DNA of 64,000 nt from Dipteris shenzhenensis (taxonomy: Eukaryota; Polypodiophyta; Polypodiopsida; Gleicheniales), in the NCBI GenBank assembly GCA_047967505.1, contig CM106539.1; one strand, written 5' to 3'. The stretch's first letter is position 1. Every line of letters starts with the position of its first letter. The notes under the pieces were generated by a model, which saw only the letters and a program-made list of their open reading frames with translations, was not told the DNA's origin and searched no databases. This document shows positions 12,401-24,700 of this stretch, piece by piece. The translations under genes and the position numbers were made by a program.

Positions 12401-14157
12401 TAAGATGGCCCCTAGTGCCACCTCCACATATCAACCACTTCAAGAGGACACCCAGCCTAACTATGTGTGAATCCTAACTATGGTAAGGTTGTTCAAGCCG
12501 AAATTCAAAAGATGGAGCAAGCGCGGTTGATCTACCTTGTTGACTACTCTGATTCAGTCAGTGGAATAGAAAACTTCTAAGGTGGAGGTAATGGGCACTC
12601 CTCAGGTACCAAAGCCTCTGAGTTAGATCATAATATCTCCCAATTGATGGTAGAATTTGCTAATTTGAAATTGCATTTGGTTAATGCACGAGAACCTAGA
12701 GAACCAAAGAGTGAGGATAGGCCTCGAGATAAGAGTGGGGTCACTTGCTATGAATGTAATGAAAAAGGTCACTATCGCCGTGAGTGTCCTAGATTGAAAA
12801 AGAAAGAAGAAAAACAAGTATCCTTGTTAGAAGCTTCTTCAAGGGATGAGGAAAGAGAGGTAATGATGGATAAACTGGGGCGTGGTAAAGAAAAAGAAGA
12901 AGAAGAAAGCAAGGAAGGAGTAGATGAGGAACATCAGGAAGAGGAATGCCATAGTAAGAAAAATAAAGCATCTAGAAGGAGAATTAGCTAGTCATACTTT
13001 CCTTTAGGACAAGGTATTGGAAGCTATGACTTGTTGTTTGACCTTAAAGAAAAGGAAGCTCGTAGCACCTTTGGTCAATTACTTGCTTTGTCTCCAAAAC
13101 TACGGAAGTAATGGGGAAAGCTAGCAAGCACAAGAGTGTCAATGAAGAGAAAGAAGAAAAGTGCCATTCTTGTTGTTCAAAAGGTAGATATAGAGGTTCA
13201 TGATGATGTACCTGTGGTTGATGTGATCATTGATGGTCAAGTAATTTCTAATGTTTACATTGATGGAGATGCATTGATTAATGTCATGAGTGAGAAGACC
13301 ATGATAGATGCTAATTTAAAATACTCTATACTACCTCTCTTGTGCTGACTACTTTTCAGGTGATCCCTACCAAGCCAGATGCACATGCCCATCCATTGAT
13401 TTTGGGAAGGCCTTGGCTATGCAAGGTGAAGGCTGTTCAAAAGTGGGATACTAGAGAATTGATTTTGTAGGGAGGAATGATAGGAAGGTGTGCTACAACA
13501 TCAGAAGTCACAAAAAGGAAGTTGTCAAGGATGAGTCTTCAACATCAGAGACTTCGAGCTCTGACTTAACTGATGAAGAAGAAGAGACAGGGTGTAGCTC
13601 TGAGGAGTCCAACTCAGAGGGTGAGGTGGAAGGAGTGGCCTTTGGTCTTTGTCTTGGTGCTGATTGAGATGAGTCAGGAGGGAACAAGGTGGTGGTACAA
13701 GAAGATCCTGTAGAGACACTTCATGTGGAGGATGTGGAGCACACTAAACGATGCCAATGCAATGAAGAGCTTCTTGGTGATTCTCTATCAGGTAGTGAGA
13801 AGCTCCAGTACTTGGATATGCTAGATGATTTCCCATATCTCTTTGTAACAAGCTATTCACAGGTTCAACTGGTCTCTCTTGTGGAACACAAGATTGAGTT
13901 GAAGCCAGAAAGCAAGTCAGTTGTGCAACGCTTGAGGCAATTGGGGGTGATCCAAAAGCTGAGGCACTAAAGAAAGAGGTAACACAACTACTTGAGGCGG
14001 GATTCATCTTTCATGTTGATGATTCAGAATGGATATCTCCTGTAGTTGTCACACCAAAGAAAGGAAATAAGTGGTGGGTTTGTGAGGACTTTCATCCTTT
14101 GAATGCATGCACTAAGAGGGTTCCAAGATGAAATACTAGACCAAGTAGCAGGGCATG
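12401..14157 (+). pseudogene. G1 gypsy gag, protease and N-terminal reverse transcriptase
   Basis: Broken gypsy polyprotein. A CCHC knuckle CYECNEKGHYRREC lies near 12748-12790, followed by a charged Lys/Glu tail. The protease region near 13200-13300 reads VIIDGQVISNVYIDGDALINV, where the usual catalytic DGG-like motif appears as DGDA. LILGRPWL lies near 13400 in another frame. The RT entry (EVTQLLEAGF, SPVVVTPKKGN, LNACTK) is at 13970-14110 and FQDEILDQVAGHE is at 14118-14157. Several frameshifts and stops are present. The rest of RT, RNase H, integrase and the 3' LTR are missing, because copia sequence begins at about 14158. Confidence 0.8.
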
Positions 14158-14875
14158 AGATTGAGGATTCATCACCACTAGTGGACGAAGCGAAGTACAG
14201 AAGGCTTGTGGGCAGTTTGATTTACTTGTGCAACACACAGCCGGACATTAGTTTTGTGACTAGTGTACTAAGCAGGTTTTCCAATAAGCCTCGGGAGAAC
14301 CATTGGAGGGCAGGGATGCGGGTGTTGAAATACATCAAAGGCACACTTGATTATGGCATCACCTATACCAAGGGCAACACCTTGACCGGATTCTGTGACT
14401 CGAATTGGGCAGGAGACGTGGACAGCAGGAGATCAGTGACAGGTTACTATTTCTCACTTGGATCTGGAGCTGTGTCATGGGTCAGCAAGAAGCAACCCAC
14501 AATTGCTCTTTCTTCTACTGAGGCTAAGTACAAATCAGCATGTTTTGCTTCTTGTGAGGCAGCGTGGTTGAGGAGGATTTTAGGGTACATGGTTGCACTG
14601 CAGAACAAGCCTACGCAGTTATCATGTGACAATTAGAGTTGCATGGCAATTGCCAAGAACCCTGTCGCTCGCACAAAACACATTGAGATTCAATATCACT
14701 TTGTACGCGAGCTCATCATGGATGGAGAGGCCGACTTGGTGTACTGTCCAACTACAGAGAATGCTGTGGACATCTTCACAAAGGCTCTTGGAAGAGACTT
14801 ACTGGAGAGGCATCTTCATCGACTTGGCATTGGGCCAAAAAGTAAGTTCACTTGTGGGTGGACATTGAGGGGGGG
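14158..14875 (+). pseudogene. C1 copia RNase H (3' end of pol)
   Basis: Typical copia C-terminus: YRRLVGSLIYLCNTQPDISF, SNWAGDVDSRRS, KKQPTIALSSTEAKY, then ARTKHIEIQYHFVRE and AVDIFTKALGRD. A TAG at 14634-14636 stands where CDNQS is expected (CAG to TAG). The coding part ends near the purine tract TTGAGGGGGGG at 14865-14875, which touches the 3' LTR. The left border is an in-frame junction with gypsy RT, so everything between C1 gag and RNase H has been lost or displaced. Confidence 0.9.
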
Positions 14876-15618
14876 TGTTAGATATCAATGCTCCTCTCTC
14901 GTGTAACTACGCGCCGTGTAACTACGCGGGAACCAGCTAACTCTACTTGTAAGCCCCCATATGAGGAGAAGGCATTTGAGTAGCTCGGTTATCCAGTAGG
15001 TCTTGGTTTGGACACCAGATGGGGGCCATGTGTGGCCTGATGGCTGGACGGCTTCAGATAGAGTTGGCACACTGCCAACTAGGCTACATGCAAGTGCGAG
15101 AAGGCAATCCCATGACTGACCGCACTGAGGGTAGACGGAGCATTTCTTAGGGTAGCCCACTCTCGGGTTGCGGGGCTCGTTTGGAGTCCCAGATGATCCC
15201 GGATGGCTCTGGGTGGAACGGAGCCTGTAGGTTAGTTGCTCTATTCTGTGCCACAGTTCTAACGTGTGGTCGGTGGCCTACTGACCTCCAAGTGGCCGTT
15301 TTGGGCGAACTGGGTTGGTCTCCCAATTGGGTCTAACCGACTACAACTAGTGGCTATATAAGAGCAAGCTCGTGAAGCCCATATTCATCATTGGCTACAA
15401 CCCTCCTAATTCCTTAGCATCCAACCTCCTTCCTCTACTGTTTCCAGCACGCCATCGAAGCTTCTCACACAGGAGCACACGGCTGGGAGGCAGCAGCGCC
15501 ATCTATTGTATCAATTTTGCAGTAATCAAATTTTTTATTATCCATACTATCTGCTTTTCTCTCTTGCATACGAGATCCTATTATCTGTTGAGCACAGACG
15601 TTGTATTATTTTCTTACA
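14876..15618 (+). repeat. copia C1 LTR, 3' copy
   Basis: 743 bp, TGTTAGATATC to TTCTTACA, with TATA-like CTATATAAGA at 15354-15363. It pairs with the inverted LTR at 1742-2460. GATCA follows at 15619-15623, as it does at the other LTR. Confidence 0.9.
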
Positions 15619-16358
15619 GATCACTTCCCAAAAAAAGGAGCTACATACATGGCAATTTGCCTCACTAATGTGTCGAAAAGCCAGCATTCATCGGTGGATC
15701 CTAGAAATGCACTTGAAAGCACTAGCTCTCTAGTTGGTCTAAGGTAGCCTAGCCTTGTGTGCATCCTAATCCACCTATATGGCTCGTTGTGAAAAATAGC
15801 CCTGTGAATATTTCTCGGCTGCAAGTATGTTTAGGATTGCACTATCTCCACTTACTCACCTTGGTAAGTGAATCTATGTCGATGAAGCATTGCACAAGAG
15901 GTGTTAAAAATAATAACCTTGGTTTTCCCAAGGTTAGCTATCATGTCTATCTGTCTGTCTATCTCTCTTTGCAAAACACCTCTAGGGACTCCAAGTGTCT
16001 CTGCAATCCCTTTGGCAAAGATGATATGAGGACTATGTCATCTGTATATAGTAGTATCTATATCATCAGGTTAGCCACTAGTGATCCCTTATCTCCTAGG
16101 TGGTCTATAAAGGGTGTGATCTCATCAATGTAGAGCCTGAAGAGAGTCAATGAGAGGGACCACCCCAATCGTGCTTTTAGCCCAATCCGATATACCTTTT
16201 GGGGTGCAAACTCTCCCCCTAATAGACTCGTAGAGGCTCATCACCTCCTAAATCATAATCTTTGGAATTCGAATCTCTTGTAGCCTTTTGAACAGGTGGG
16301 ATCATGGAATAGTGTCAAAGGCCTTCCAAAATCCTACAAAGCAAGCAGACTTTATGAG
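15619..16358 (-). pseudogene. LINE-A reverse transcriptase fragment (5' half)
   Basis: On minus, with some frame breaks, this reads as a non-LTR reverse transcriptase. In order: VGFWKAFDTIP, a LYESIRGRV region, TPKGISDW, then the catalytic LLYTDDIVLISS (YTDD for the usual YADD). Next come GLQRHLESLEVFCKE, LGKTKVIIFNTS, and LFDTLVRQIAMYVAPFFGK at 15630. It stops exactly at the C1 LTR. Joining its end to 2461 over a single GATC gives a continuous frame (FGK, stop, SSYSRVEEIW), so the 2461-9376 piece is its missing 3' half. Confidence 0.85.
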
Positions 16359-16370
16359 GTCTCCCTTTTG

Positions 16371-16835
16371 GTTGCTCCCCTTATAATAGGGACCACCCAA
16401 ACCATCCTCCCTCCCCCTTAACCCCTGCTTGAACCCCCTCCTATGTGCACCTTCTCCAAATCAGCCCCAAATGGTATTCAAGAGGAGGTGGATACTCTTG
16501 GGTGAGTTTTTCTCCCCCCCTTTCTCTAGGTGGTCTGCCACTCTTTTGTTGGTTCACTGTTTTGGTCTAGTCTATTTCAAGGGATTAGCAAGGAATTTGA
16601 GGTGTACCAGTGAGAGTGCTTGAAGGCATGGGACAATGATATGTTAAGGTGGAGGGTGGGTAGGCTTGCAAAGAGCCATTGTTGGTTGTTGCCCTTATAG
16701 TAGGGACCACCCAAACTATCCTCCCTCCCCCTTAACTCCATGTGCACCTTCCCCAAATCAGCCCCAAATGGCATTCAAGAGGAGGTGGATCCTCTTGGGT
16801 GAGCTTTGATTCCCCCCTTTCTCTAGGTGGTTTGC
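16371..16835 (+). repeat. two-copy direct repeat, ~310-bp period
   Basis: 16371-16540 and 16684-16835 share GGGACCACCCAAAC, CAAATCAGCCCCAAATGG and AAGAGGAGGTGGAT blocks at about 90% identity. No coding function was recognised. Confidence 0.75.
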
Positions 16836-17035
16836 CCCTCTTCTACTAGCCCCCTGTTCCGGTCCATCCTATTTCTCCCTCCATATTTTGAATATGGGGT
16901 TTCCCTCTCTTGCAAGTGCACTCTTCCCCCTCTTTCTCTATCCCCTTTTACTCTGGCCCCACCTCCTGTGCTCATTTGGCTATAGTAGCTCCTTTATCTC
17001 TCTCTCTCTTTCATTTTGGTCTATTGTAGCTCCTC

Positions 17036-17080
<45 letters not shown>

Positions 17081-17857
17081 GGAGCTTCTCTCTTCCTCCA
17101 AGCTACACCGCCATGTGTAGAAGTCCCACTCCTACTATTGTAACCTTTGCAAGTATAGTGAGGAATAGGGCCACAAGACCATGCAATGTTGTGACCTCTT
17201 ATTTTTTTCACAACACCAGAAATGCACTGGATGAGTGGATCCCTTGTACCTATAGCTTGAATGACTAGATAGTCATGAAAGGATTGGTTAAAGGTCCACA
17301 TAAGCTTCCCAAGAGAAAGAGAGGTGATATCTTGCATGAGTGGAAGGGACACATCTTAAATTCCAAGTTTGGGAAGAAAGAATGGCTTGCAAAGGTGAAA
17401 CACGTCTACAAGGAAAATGGTATGCAACTGCCTCCATCATTCAATCAATCTAGGATACTATCACATGGTTAGTATTTCTATCTATGTACCTTTTTAACAA
17501 TGAGTTAATTTGGAAATTTGGTGCTTGGTTTATAAGAGCTCTTATTCATGGCAAATGTCTTCCCTTCAAACTTCAAGGAATGGGAACCAGTCATCTTTAT
17601 GATTCATGAGGATTTAGGTAAGCAAATGCATCCTGGGGTGCCAAATCCCTTTAGTAAGATTACCTATGAAAATTTTGAGTATGAGATGAATTTAACAATA
17701 TGCCATGAGTAAAAGTTAGTCAAATTAGCGTGATTGTGTTCTACACTAAAAGAGATTCAAATATGGCTTTACACCTTGAAATTTTGATTTCATCTCACAA
17801 ACTAGTTTGTAGATCGTGAGAAAGCTTTTTTTGTTGTTTGGCAAGACCTTAGATGTC
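16836..17857. other. no recognised gene; (TG)n tract
   Basis: Contains (TG)n at about 17040-17079. Open stretches at 17110-17470 (for example WKGHILNSKFGKKEWLAKVKHVY) resemble no family I can name, and I do not call a gene. CTAGG at 17858-17862 is the left target duplication of G2. Confidence 0.4.
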
Positions 17858-17862
17858 CTAGG

Positions 17863-18344
17863 TGTTAGCCCTCTCTACTCTGAAGACTAACTCGAAACGC
17901 ACTACTGCGACAGATTTACATGCGTAATCGTACTTCAGAACTGCGTATGAAAATTCATAGAGTAGAACAGTGATCATAGAATCATTCATGATAAAACAAT
18001 AAGGTAGATGCAATAGAATCTCTGTATTACATTTCTCCGAGCAGTACAACACCGTACTCTCTGATACATAGCACTATCCTTGCTCCGATCCTCATCAATG
18101 AGCCCCAATAAGCCCCCTGAATGATCGCTCTCTTCTCTTTTATCTAACCGGCACACATAACTCCTTCACGGTTGCCGTGACGGTTGCCGTGACGGTTCAG
18201 TTCTCCGCCTGCCCCTAGAACTTCCGTCTTTTCATATCTCACTATAAACTAGATACAACGTATTAATGATAATAATCTAAGGACTAATGATCTAAGGACT
18301 CCCCCCCTAGTTCCTCTTTGCTGTTGCTGCTTTTGCCCTTAACA
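17863..18344 (-). repeat. G2 3' LTR
   Basis: 482 bp, TGTTAAGGGC to GGGCTAACA on minus. It contains a short internal direct repeat of GGTTGCCGTGAC near 18170-18192. Confidence 0.94.
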
Positions 18345-18429
18345 CTTGGCACTCCCGGTGAATCGGATTCCGGATCCGCATCCAAACCCACCGGTTCTCC
18401 GCTACGGTTCATCCTCGACATCGCCACCG

Positions 18430-18738
18430 TCATCGTCCGCCGCCGCCGCTGCTGCCGCTGCCGCCGGAACTGCTGGTAAGCTTCGTGACTTTGCATGGAC
18501 CATCCACCGGCAAGTGCAACCAGGCCGCTACCAGCTCCTTGCACAAGGTGAAAGTCTTTCCATACACCACGACCTTGCGCCCGCGTGCAAGCTGCGCCAA
18601 GATATCTTGCGCCAATGGATGAACTGGTGTCGTAGCCCATGGCAAACCCGCGAACTCCACCAGATGAGCTCGTGTCAGCCAAGACTGCACAGCCTCATCC
18701 CCAACAGGTAACGGATTGATCAGATGGAAGACCACCAT
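18430..18738 (-). CDS. small ORF downstream of G2 pol, unknown
   Basis: A 102-residue frame starting with ATG 12 bases after the gag-pol stop and ending in a Gly/Ser-rich run. It begins MVVFHLINPLPVGDEAVQSW and includes ILAQLARGRKVVVYGKTF. I do not recognise a family. No signal peptide or membrane span is evident, so it does not look like an envelope-type protein. Its place between pol and the 3' LTR of an otherwise intact element makes an accessory role possible. Alternatively it is a chance frame in GC-rich DNA, since an overlapping frame at 18284-18682 is also open. Confidence 0.4.
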   Translation of the reverse strand: MVVFHLINPLPVGDEAVQSWLTRAHLVEFAGLPWATTPVHPLAQDILAQLARGRKVVVYGKTFTLCKELVAAWLHLPVDGPCKVTKLTSSSGGSGSSGGGGR

Positions 18739-18750
18739 AGCGGCGAGAAG

Positions 18751-21700
18751 CTAGGATGCGAGGGAGAAGAGTTCTGGAAAACAAAGAATTGGAAATAAGC
18801 CCCTTTTTGCTTCCAAATTGCCGTTTGGATGCCTTGGTGAACTCCTTGTTTGCATGCAACGATCAAGTGTCCCATCATCCTGATAAAAGCCCCACTTCGA
18901 AGATTCAGTAGATTGCATGGCGGCGTCCTCGCTCCGCAACTCGAAGCTTTGCTCCCACCGTTTCTCGGAATGAAGTGAGTGATACCACACGTGCGTACTA
19001 ATAGCCCCCATCATCGGTTTCTCCACCGAAATGGCTACAAATGCATTGGAAATGATCATCACAGGTGGTTTCTCCGGAAATGGGTAAGGTGGCATGGGCC
19101 CTGTATATGGTCGGAGACGAAATCCATTTACCGGCTTCTGCAACAGCTCCCCCTGTAGTGTTCCTAATCGGAACGTGCCGTCACCATAACGTTCCACCAC
19201 CCAATACGGACCTCCCCACCGTAACTTCAGCTTACCCGGATGCGGACCCATCCGAGTGTTAAACAATATCACGGCATCTCTCCGTTTGAAGGTCTTCTTC
19301 TTTGAATGACGGTCCACCCAGATCTTCCGTCTGTCCTGGACTACCTGTGCAAGATACGCACTGTTGAACCGCTCCTCACCCAGCCGATCCAGCTGTTCAA
19401 TCCTCCGGTCTACGGACTCGTCCCAGCCCAATTTCTCTGCCGCTGCAATCCGCAGACTCGGTACTAGGAATTCCATGGGGACCACTGCTTCAACTCCGTA
19501 AACCAACTTGAATGGCGTGAACCCCGTCGCAACCTTATAGGAAGTCCGGAACGCCCATAATGCGGAGTAAAGTTTTTCATCCCAATCTGTCCGATTTTCA
19601 TTGACCAGCTTTTTTAGAATGACTAGCAACACCTTATTCGAGGACTCCGCCTGTCCGTTTGCCTGAGGGTAATACACTGTGGACTTCTTATGAATGATTA
19701 GGTGCCGGGTAACCAGTTCCCGTAACACCGCATTAAGAAAATGCCCACCTTGATCCGTGACGAGCTCAACCGAACATCCGTACCGTGTCATAATGGCTTC
19801 ATAAAGGAATCTGGCCACAGCCTTTGCCGAATTATCCTTCAGTGCTCTGGCCTCCACCCATTTGGTACAGTAATCTGTCGCCACCAGGATATACCGGTTA
19901 CCTGTCCTCCGCGCCGGCGGCGAAAACGGACCTACAAAGTCCAGCCCCCACTTCATGAACGGTTCGAGGGCCAGTATGGGATTATGCGGCATCCGGTCCC
20001 GACCTGATGGCTGGCCCAACCTCTGGCACACATCGCATCTTTTGACGAACCTATGCGCATCCCCCATTAATGTTGGCCACCACAGACCTCCTTGGAGTAC
20101 CTTCCGTCCGGTTACTTCTCCTGCGAAGTGTCCACCGCTGATTCCTTGGTGAGCCTCTTCCAGGATGACCTCCTGCTTATGTGGGTACACACACCGTCGC
20201 AACACACCATCCAGCCCCTGCTTATACAATTGGTCAGCAATGATCCGGAAGTCTCTGCTCTTGAGCGCGAGCCGTTTTCGCTGGTCTCGCGACATTCCGT
20301 CGCGCATCTGGCCCGTGTCGACAAAGTGAAACATGTCGTCGTACCACGTCTTTGGAGCTGCCGGTACCACCGCCTCCAGTTCGAACAGCTGGGCATCCGG
20401 AAAATCGTCTTCCACACCCATCGGGTCTTCGCCAGATTCCAACCGCGAAAGGTAATCTGCTACGGCATGTGTACTTCCTGGTCGATGGACCACCGTGAAG
20501 TCGAACTCCTGTAAAAGCAGCATCCACCGGGCCAACTTTCCAGTGAGCTCGGGCTTGTGTACCAAATACAACAAGGCGGAATGATCCACATGAAACGTGA
20601 ACCGATTCCCCAACAGGTAGTGACGAAACTTTGTTACGGAATAAATCATCCCCAATGCTTCCCGCTCCGTCGTAGAGTAATTTCGTTCGGCTTTTGACAA
20701 CCTGCGACTTGCATAATACACCGGTCGAAACCACTTGCTTGTCGCTTCCTGCATGAGGACACTACCAATAGCCACATCCGAGGCATCCACGAAGACATGA
20801 AACATCTTCGTCCAATCTGGCGGCTGAACCACCGGTGCTGTTGCCAACATCAGTTTGAGCCGTCGAAAAGCTAAGTCACAAGCAGGAGACCAGACTACCG
20901 GTACTTTGTTGAGTTGGTCATACAGTGGTGTCGCCACATCCGCCAGATACCGCAGCATTCGGCTGTGCCATTTAACCTGCCCTAGGAATCTCCCGAGCTG
21001 CTTACCGTTGCCAGGAACCTTTGCCTGCCGAATCGCTTCGACCTTCGCCGGATCTACCGCAATGCCTTCCGCCGAGACAATGCAACCCAGCAGCATACCG
21101 CTGCCCACGGCGAATGCACATTTCATAGGGTTCAGACACAACCGTGCCTCCCTACACCGGGTTAAGCATTTCTTCAGATGCTCAAGGTGCTGCTCGCGAC
21201 TCCCAAAAACACTGAAATCGTCCAGAAATACCTGCATGAAGATTAGTAAATAATCATGAAATATTTCTTGGACCATGCGTTGAAATGTTGCCGGAGCATT
21301 CTTTAGCCCAAATGCCATCACCAGGAAAACAAATGCTCCCCACTCCGTGATGAAGGCTGTTTTCTCTCGATCTTCTGGTGCCATCTGCACCTGGTTATAC
21401 CCACTGAAGCCATCCAGAAAAGAATACATCTCGTGACCTGCCACTGTATCCAGCATAGTATCATTAAACGGCAATGGAAACGGATCCGTGATTGTCGCCG
21501 CGTTAAGCTTTCTGTAGTCAACACAGACCCGCAACTTCAAATTCTTTTTCGGAACAATCACTATTGGCAAAAGCCACGTTGCACGATCAACCGGATAGAT
21601 AAACTCGACCTTTAGCAGCCTGTCCAGCTCCTCCTTCACCCGCTGGGCATAGTTCGGGTTCATTCGATACCGTTGTTGCCGAACCGGTATCGCATCCTTC

Positions 21701-24700
21701 TGCAGATTGATCCTGTGCTGATAGAATTTGGGATCGATGCCGAGCAAATCTGTGTAGTCCCAGGCGAACACGTCTTTGAAGGATTTCAGCAATGTCTCCA
21801 ATTTTCCCCGAAATCCTTTATCGAGCTTCGCACTGACACGGACGTTCTTTGGCTCCTCCTCCGTCCCGAGGTTAAGATCCAGCAGCTCGTCTTCTTTGAC
21901 CCTCCGCGAGCGACGGAGTTCCTGCTCGAAAACTCTTTCCGCCTCCGCCACTCCCGCTTCGTCCGGCATGTCTCCTGTGCCTTCCGGTAGACTCCCTTCG
22001 ACTGGTTCTTTCGTGGAACTGGATGACTCCTGCGTAGCCAAGGGAATCTGATGCTGATATTGCTTTAAAACGGCAACCACATCGACCTCGAACAAGCTTA
22101 CCAGCTCCGTATTCCTACTGAAGTAGTCATCCTCCTCTTCGACCCCCATTCCGTCCATCATATGGATACCTTCCGCCATCGTCGGTCGGAATGGTGTCCT
22201 CAGCCCTTGTTTGGTATGTACCGAGAGCTTCAGCTTCTTTTTTCCTTTCCGAATGGTGATGCGGTCGGATTGCCAGTCTTGTTTCACACGGGCCTGCCGC
22301 AACCACGGTCTTCCGAGCAATAACGGGTATGACCCGCTAATATCCTCCATCCGGAGAATCACCGCAGCGATTTCGAACTTCACGCCGCAAACCTCCATTT
22401 TCAATCCACGGAGCAATCCTAACGGCTGCACTCTCCGTTGGTCTGCCATCCGAACGGCGAAGGGTGCTGATTCCCATTTCGTGATACCCAATGGCACCAG
22501 CATTTGTTCGGACAGGATGACCCCAGACCCTCCATCCAGCAACACCCCTCCCACACGGCTGTTCTCCAGTGTTACGAAAATTACCGGGACTGCTTCGTCA
22601 AAAACAGGAGGCTGTTCTTCCGCTTCAGGCTTTGCAGATCCGTCTGACGACACTTCCATTGTTACCGCTTCCATCTCCGACTCCATCGCCCTGACTGGTT
22701 CCGTCAATTGTTTGATGAGAGAACTCCGGAAATTGGGTACCAATGCTAACAATTGCTCCATTGTCATGTGTATTTGCTGTTTCCGCAAATCCTGCCATAA
22801 ATCATATGGTTCAACACCCTCCTCGCCGGTCATCAGGCTGTCCTTCTGACTGGTAGGTAGACAAGTCGCTTCTGGCTGGTCTCCTTGCAGGCGCCTTGCC
22901 ACCTTCGCACCATTCTCCGTCACCGAGACTGCCTTTTCCGCGCTAGGCCTAGGTAACACCGTTGGGGTTTTCTGGACCCAGTCACCGACCGTCGACCGCA
23001 CCTTTTGTTGTGCCTGCCAATCCAACGCCGTAGGTCTCCCCTTCTCTTGCGGGGCCTTGTAGTCCCGCACCTTTTCCTGGGATCGTGTGACCACGAGCAC
23101 ATCTCCGCTCGCACTTCCTCCCACTTTGCCTTCAACAGGGACACCCGCCGGTACTTCCGGTACTTCTTCGGACTTCGGACTAGGCTCCTTGCTATCCTGT
23201 TGCTGACTGGCATCATCGCATTCGATAATCAGAACCGCATTCACTGCTGGTGCGGACTTGCCTTCTCCGAATCCCCGGGTTGCTTCCCTTTCCGCCTTGT
23301 GGCGCTTGAATAATTCGCAATCTACCTTTCGATGTCCGGGTTGATTGCAATAAAAACATAGGAACGTCCGTTCCCCTGCTGGTTCATCTGCACCTGTTCC
23401 AGCCGTTCTCGGCCGCCAAGGTCTTTTCGCCGGTGCGGCTGGTACCACGGCTGGTGCTGCGGATGGTGCCGCAACTACCGCCGCCACCGCTGGTGTCGGG
23501 GCTATTCGTGCGTTATAGCGGCAGATCTCCGTGGTATGCGTCGCTGTTTGGCAAATCGCACACCACCGCTCATTCAAACCGCATTCCTCTGCTAAGTGTC
23601 CTGCATTCCGGCACCGATTACACCAAGTATCCTTGCGAACTTTTGAAGAGGACCCTATTCCACTATCCCGGCTTTTGGCTCCGGCAGCAGATCCTTCCGG
23701 AAATAACTTCCCTGCCGCTTTTCCAGCCTTCCGCCTCATGGAACGTTTGTCCTCCTCCTCATCCGACTGATCCGACTCCTCCTCAGTATCGGTATCGGAG
23801 TCTCCCTCAGCCTCCTCATACTTCACTTTTCCTTTCCTTCCCTTGGAAGTAAACAGGACTTGTTCCGCCCTCACCGCTGCTTGGACGACTTCTTCCAATG
23901 AAAGAGCTTCCAGATCCAACGATGCCAGGGACCTTTTCAATCCTTTATTCAGCCCCTCCATGAAGTAAGCATTTTGGATGGGGACTGCCGGGGTAGTTGC
24001 TGCATCGAGGCGGCGGATCAACGACCGAAACCTGGCCGCATACGCCTCCACTTCTTGGTTCTTCTGTTCCAGTTTCCCCAGTTTGGCCAGGACATGAACA
24101 CGGGTCTTGTCCTCCCGAAACCGGAGCAAAAAGGCATCCCGCAGTAGATCAAACGTGGCGAAATGGGTAGCTCCATATTGCGCGATCCATACTGCCGCCT
24201 GCTTCTGCAGTGTCGGGATGAAAGTCGCCATCTTCATAAGATCTGTCGCCTGCACTGGTGGAGCCGTATTCACCATCCATGCCATCTCAAATGACAGTAT
24301 ATGTGCATCCGCATCCTCCTTATCCCGTCCCGAAAACTTGGGGTACTTCACCGTCATCCTGGGTACCAGTGGTGGAATAGCCGCGCTACTTACCGCCGGA
24401 ACTCCACCCCCGCCTCCGCCTCCACCGCCTCCACCTCCCCTACCGGGATCTGGTGACGGACCTGGGGCTCCGCTTCCTGCAGGCACACCACCCCTCCGTC
24501 TGCTGGGACTCGGTGGTGGGGAATTCCGCAACGGTGACGCTTCGTCTTCCGGAGGAGTACCTGTTAAATCGAACGGGCTACTGCGTCCGGAGGATTCGCC
24601 TTCCTCCTGAACACCAGAAACGATTGGACCTTCCTCTCCTGGGATCAGCGGAGGTGTGTCAGAGCGGCTACTACTCTCACTATCCGTGAAGAAGCCGAAG

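Noticed and set aside
14876-15618. C1 as an ordinary element spanning 1742-15618
   Set aside because: Its two LTRs are in opposite orientation, so a simple single insertion cannot explain the layout. The inversion model fits better.
18284-18682. 132-codon minus frame overlapping the G2 3' LTR
   Set aside because: It crosses the LTR boundary and overlaps the better-placed 102-codon frame. It is most likely a GC-rich shadow frame.
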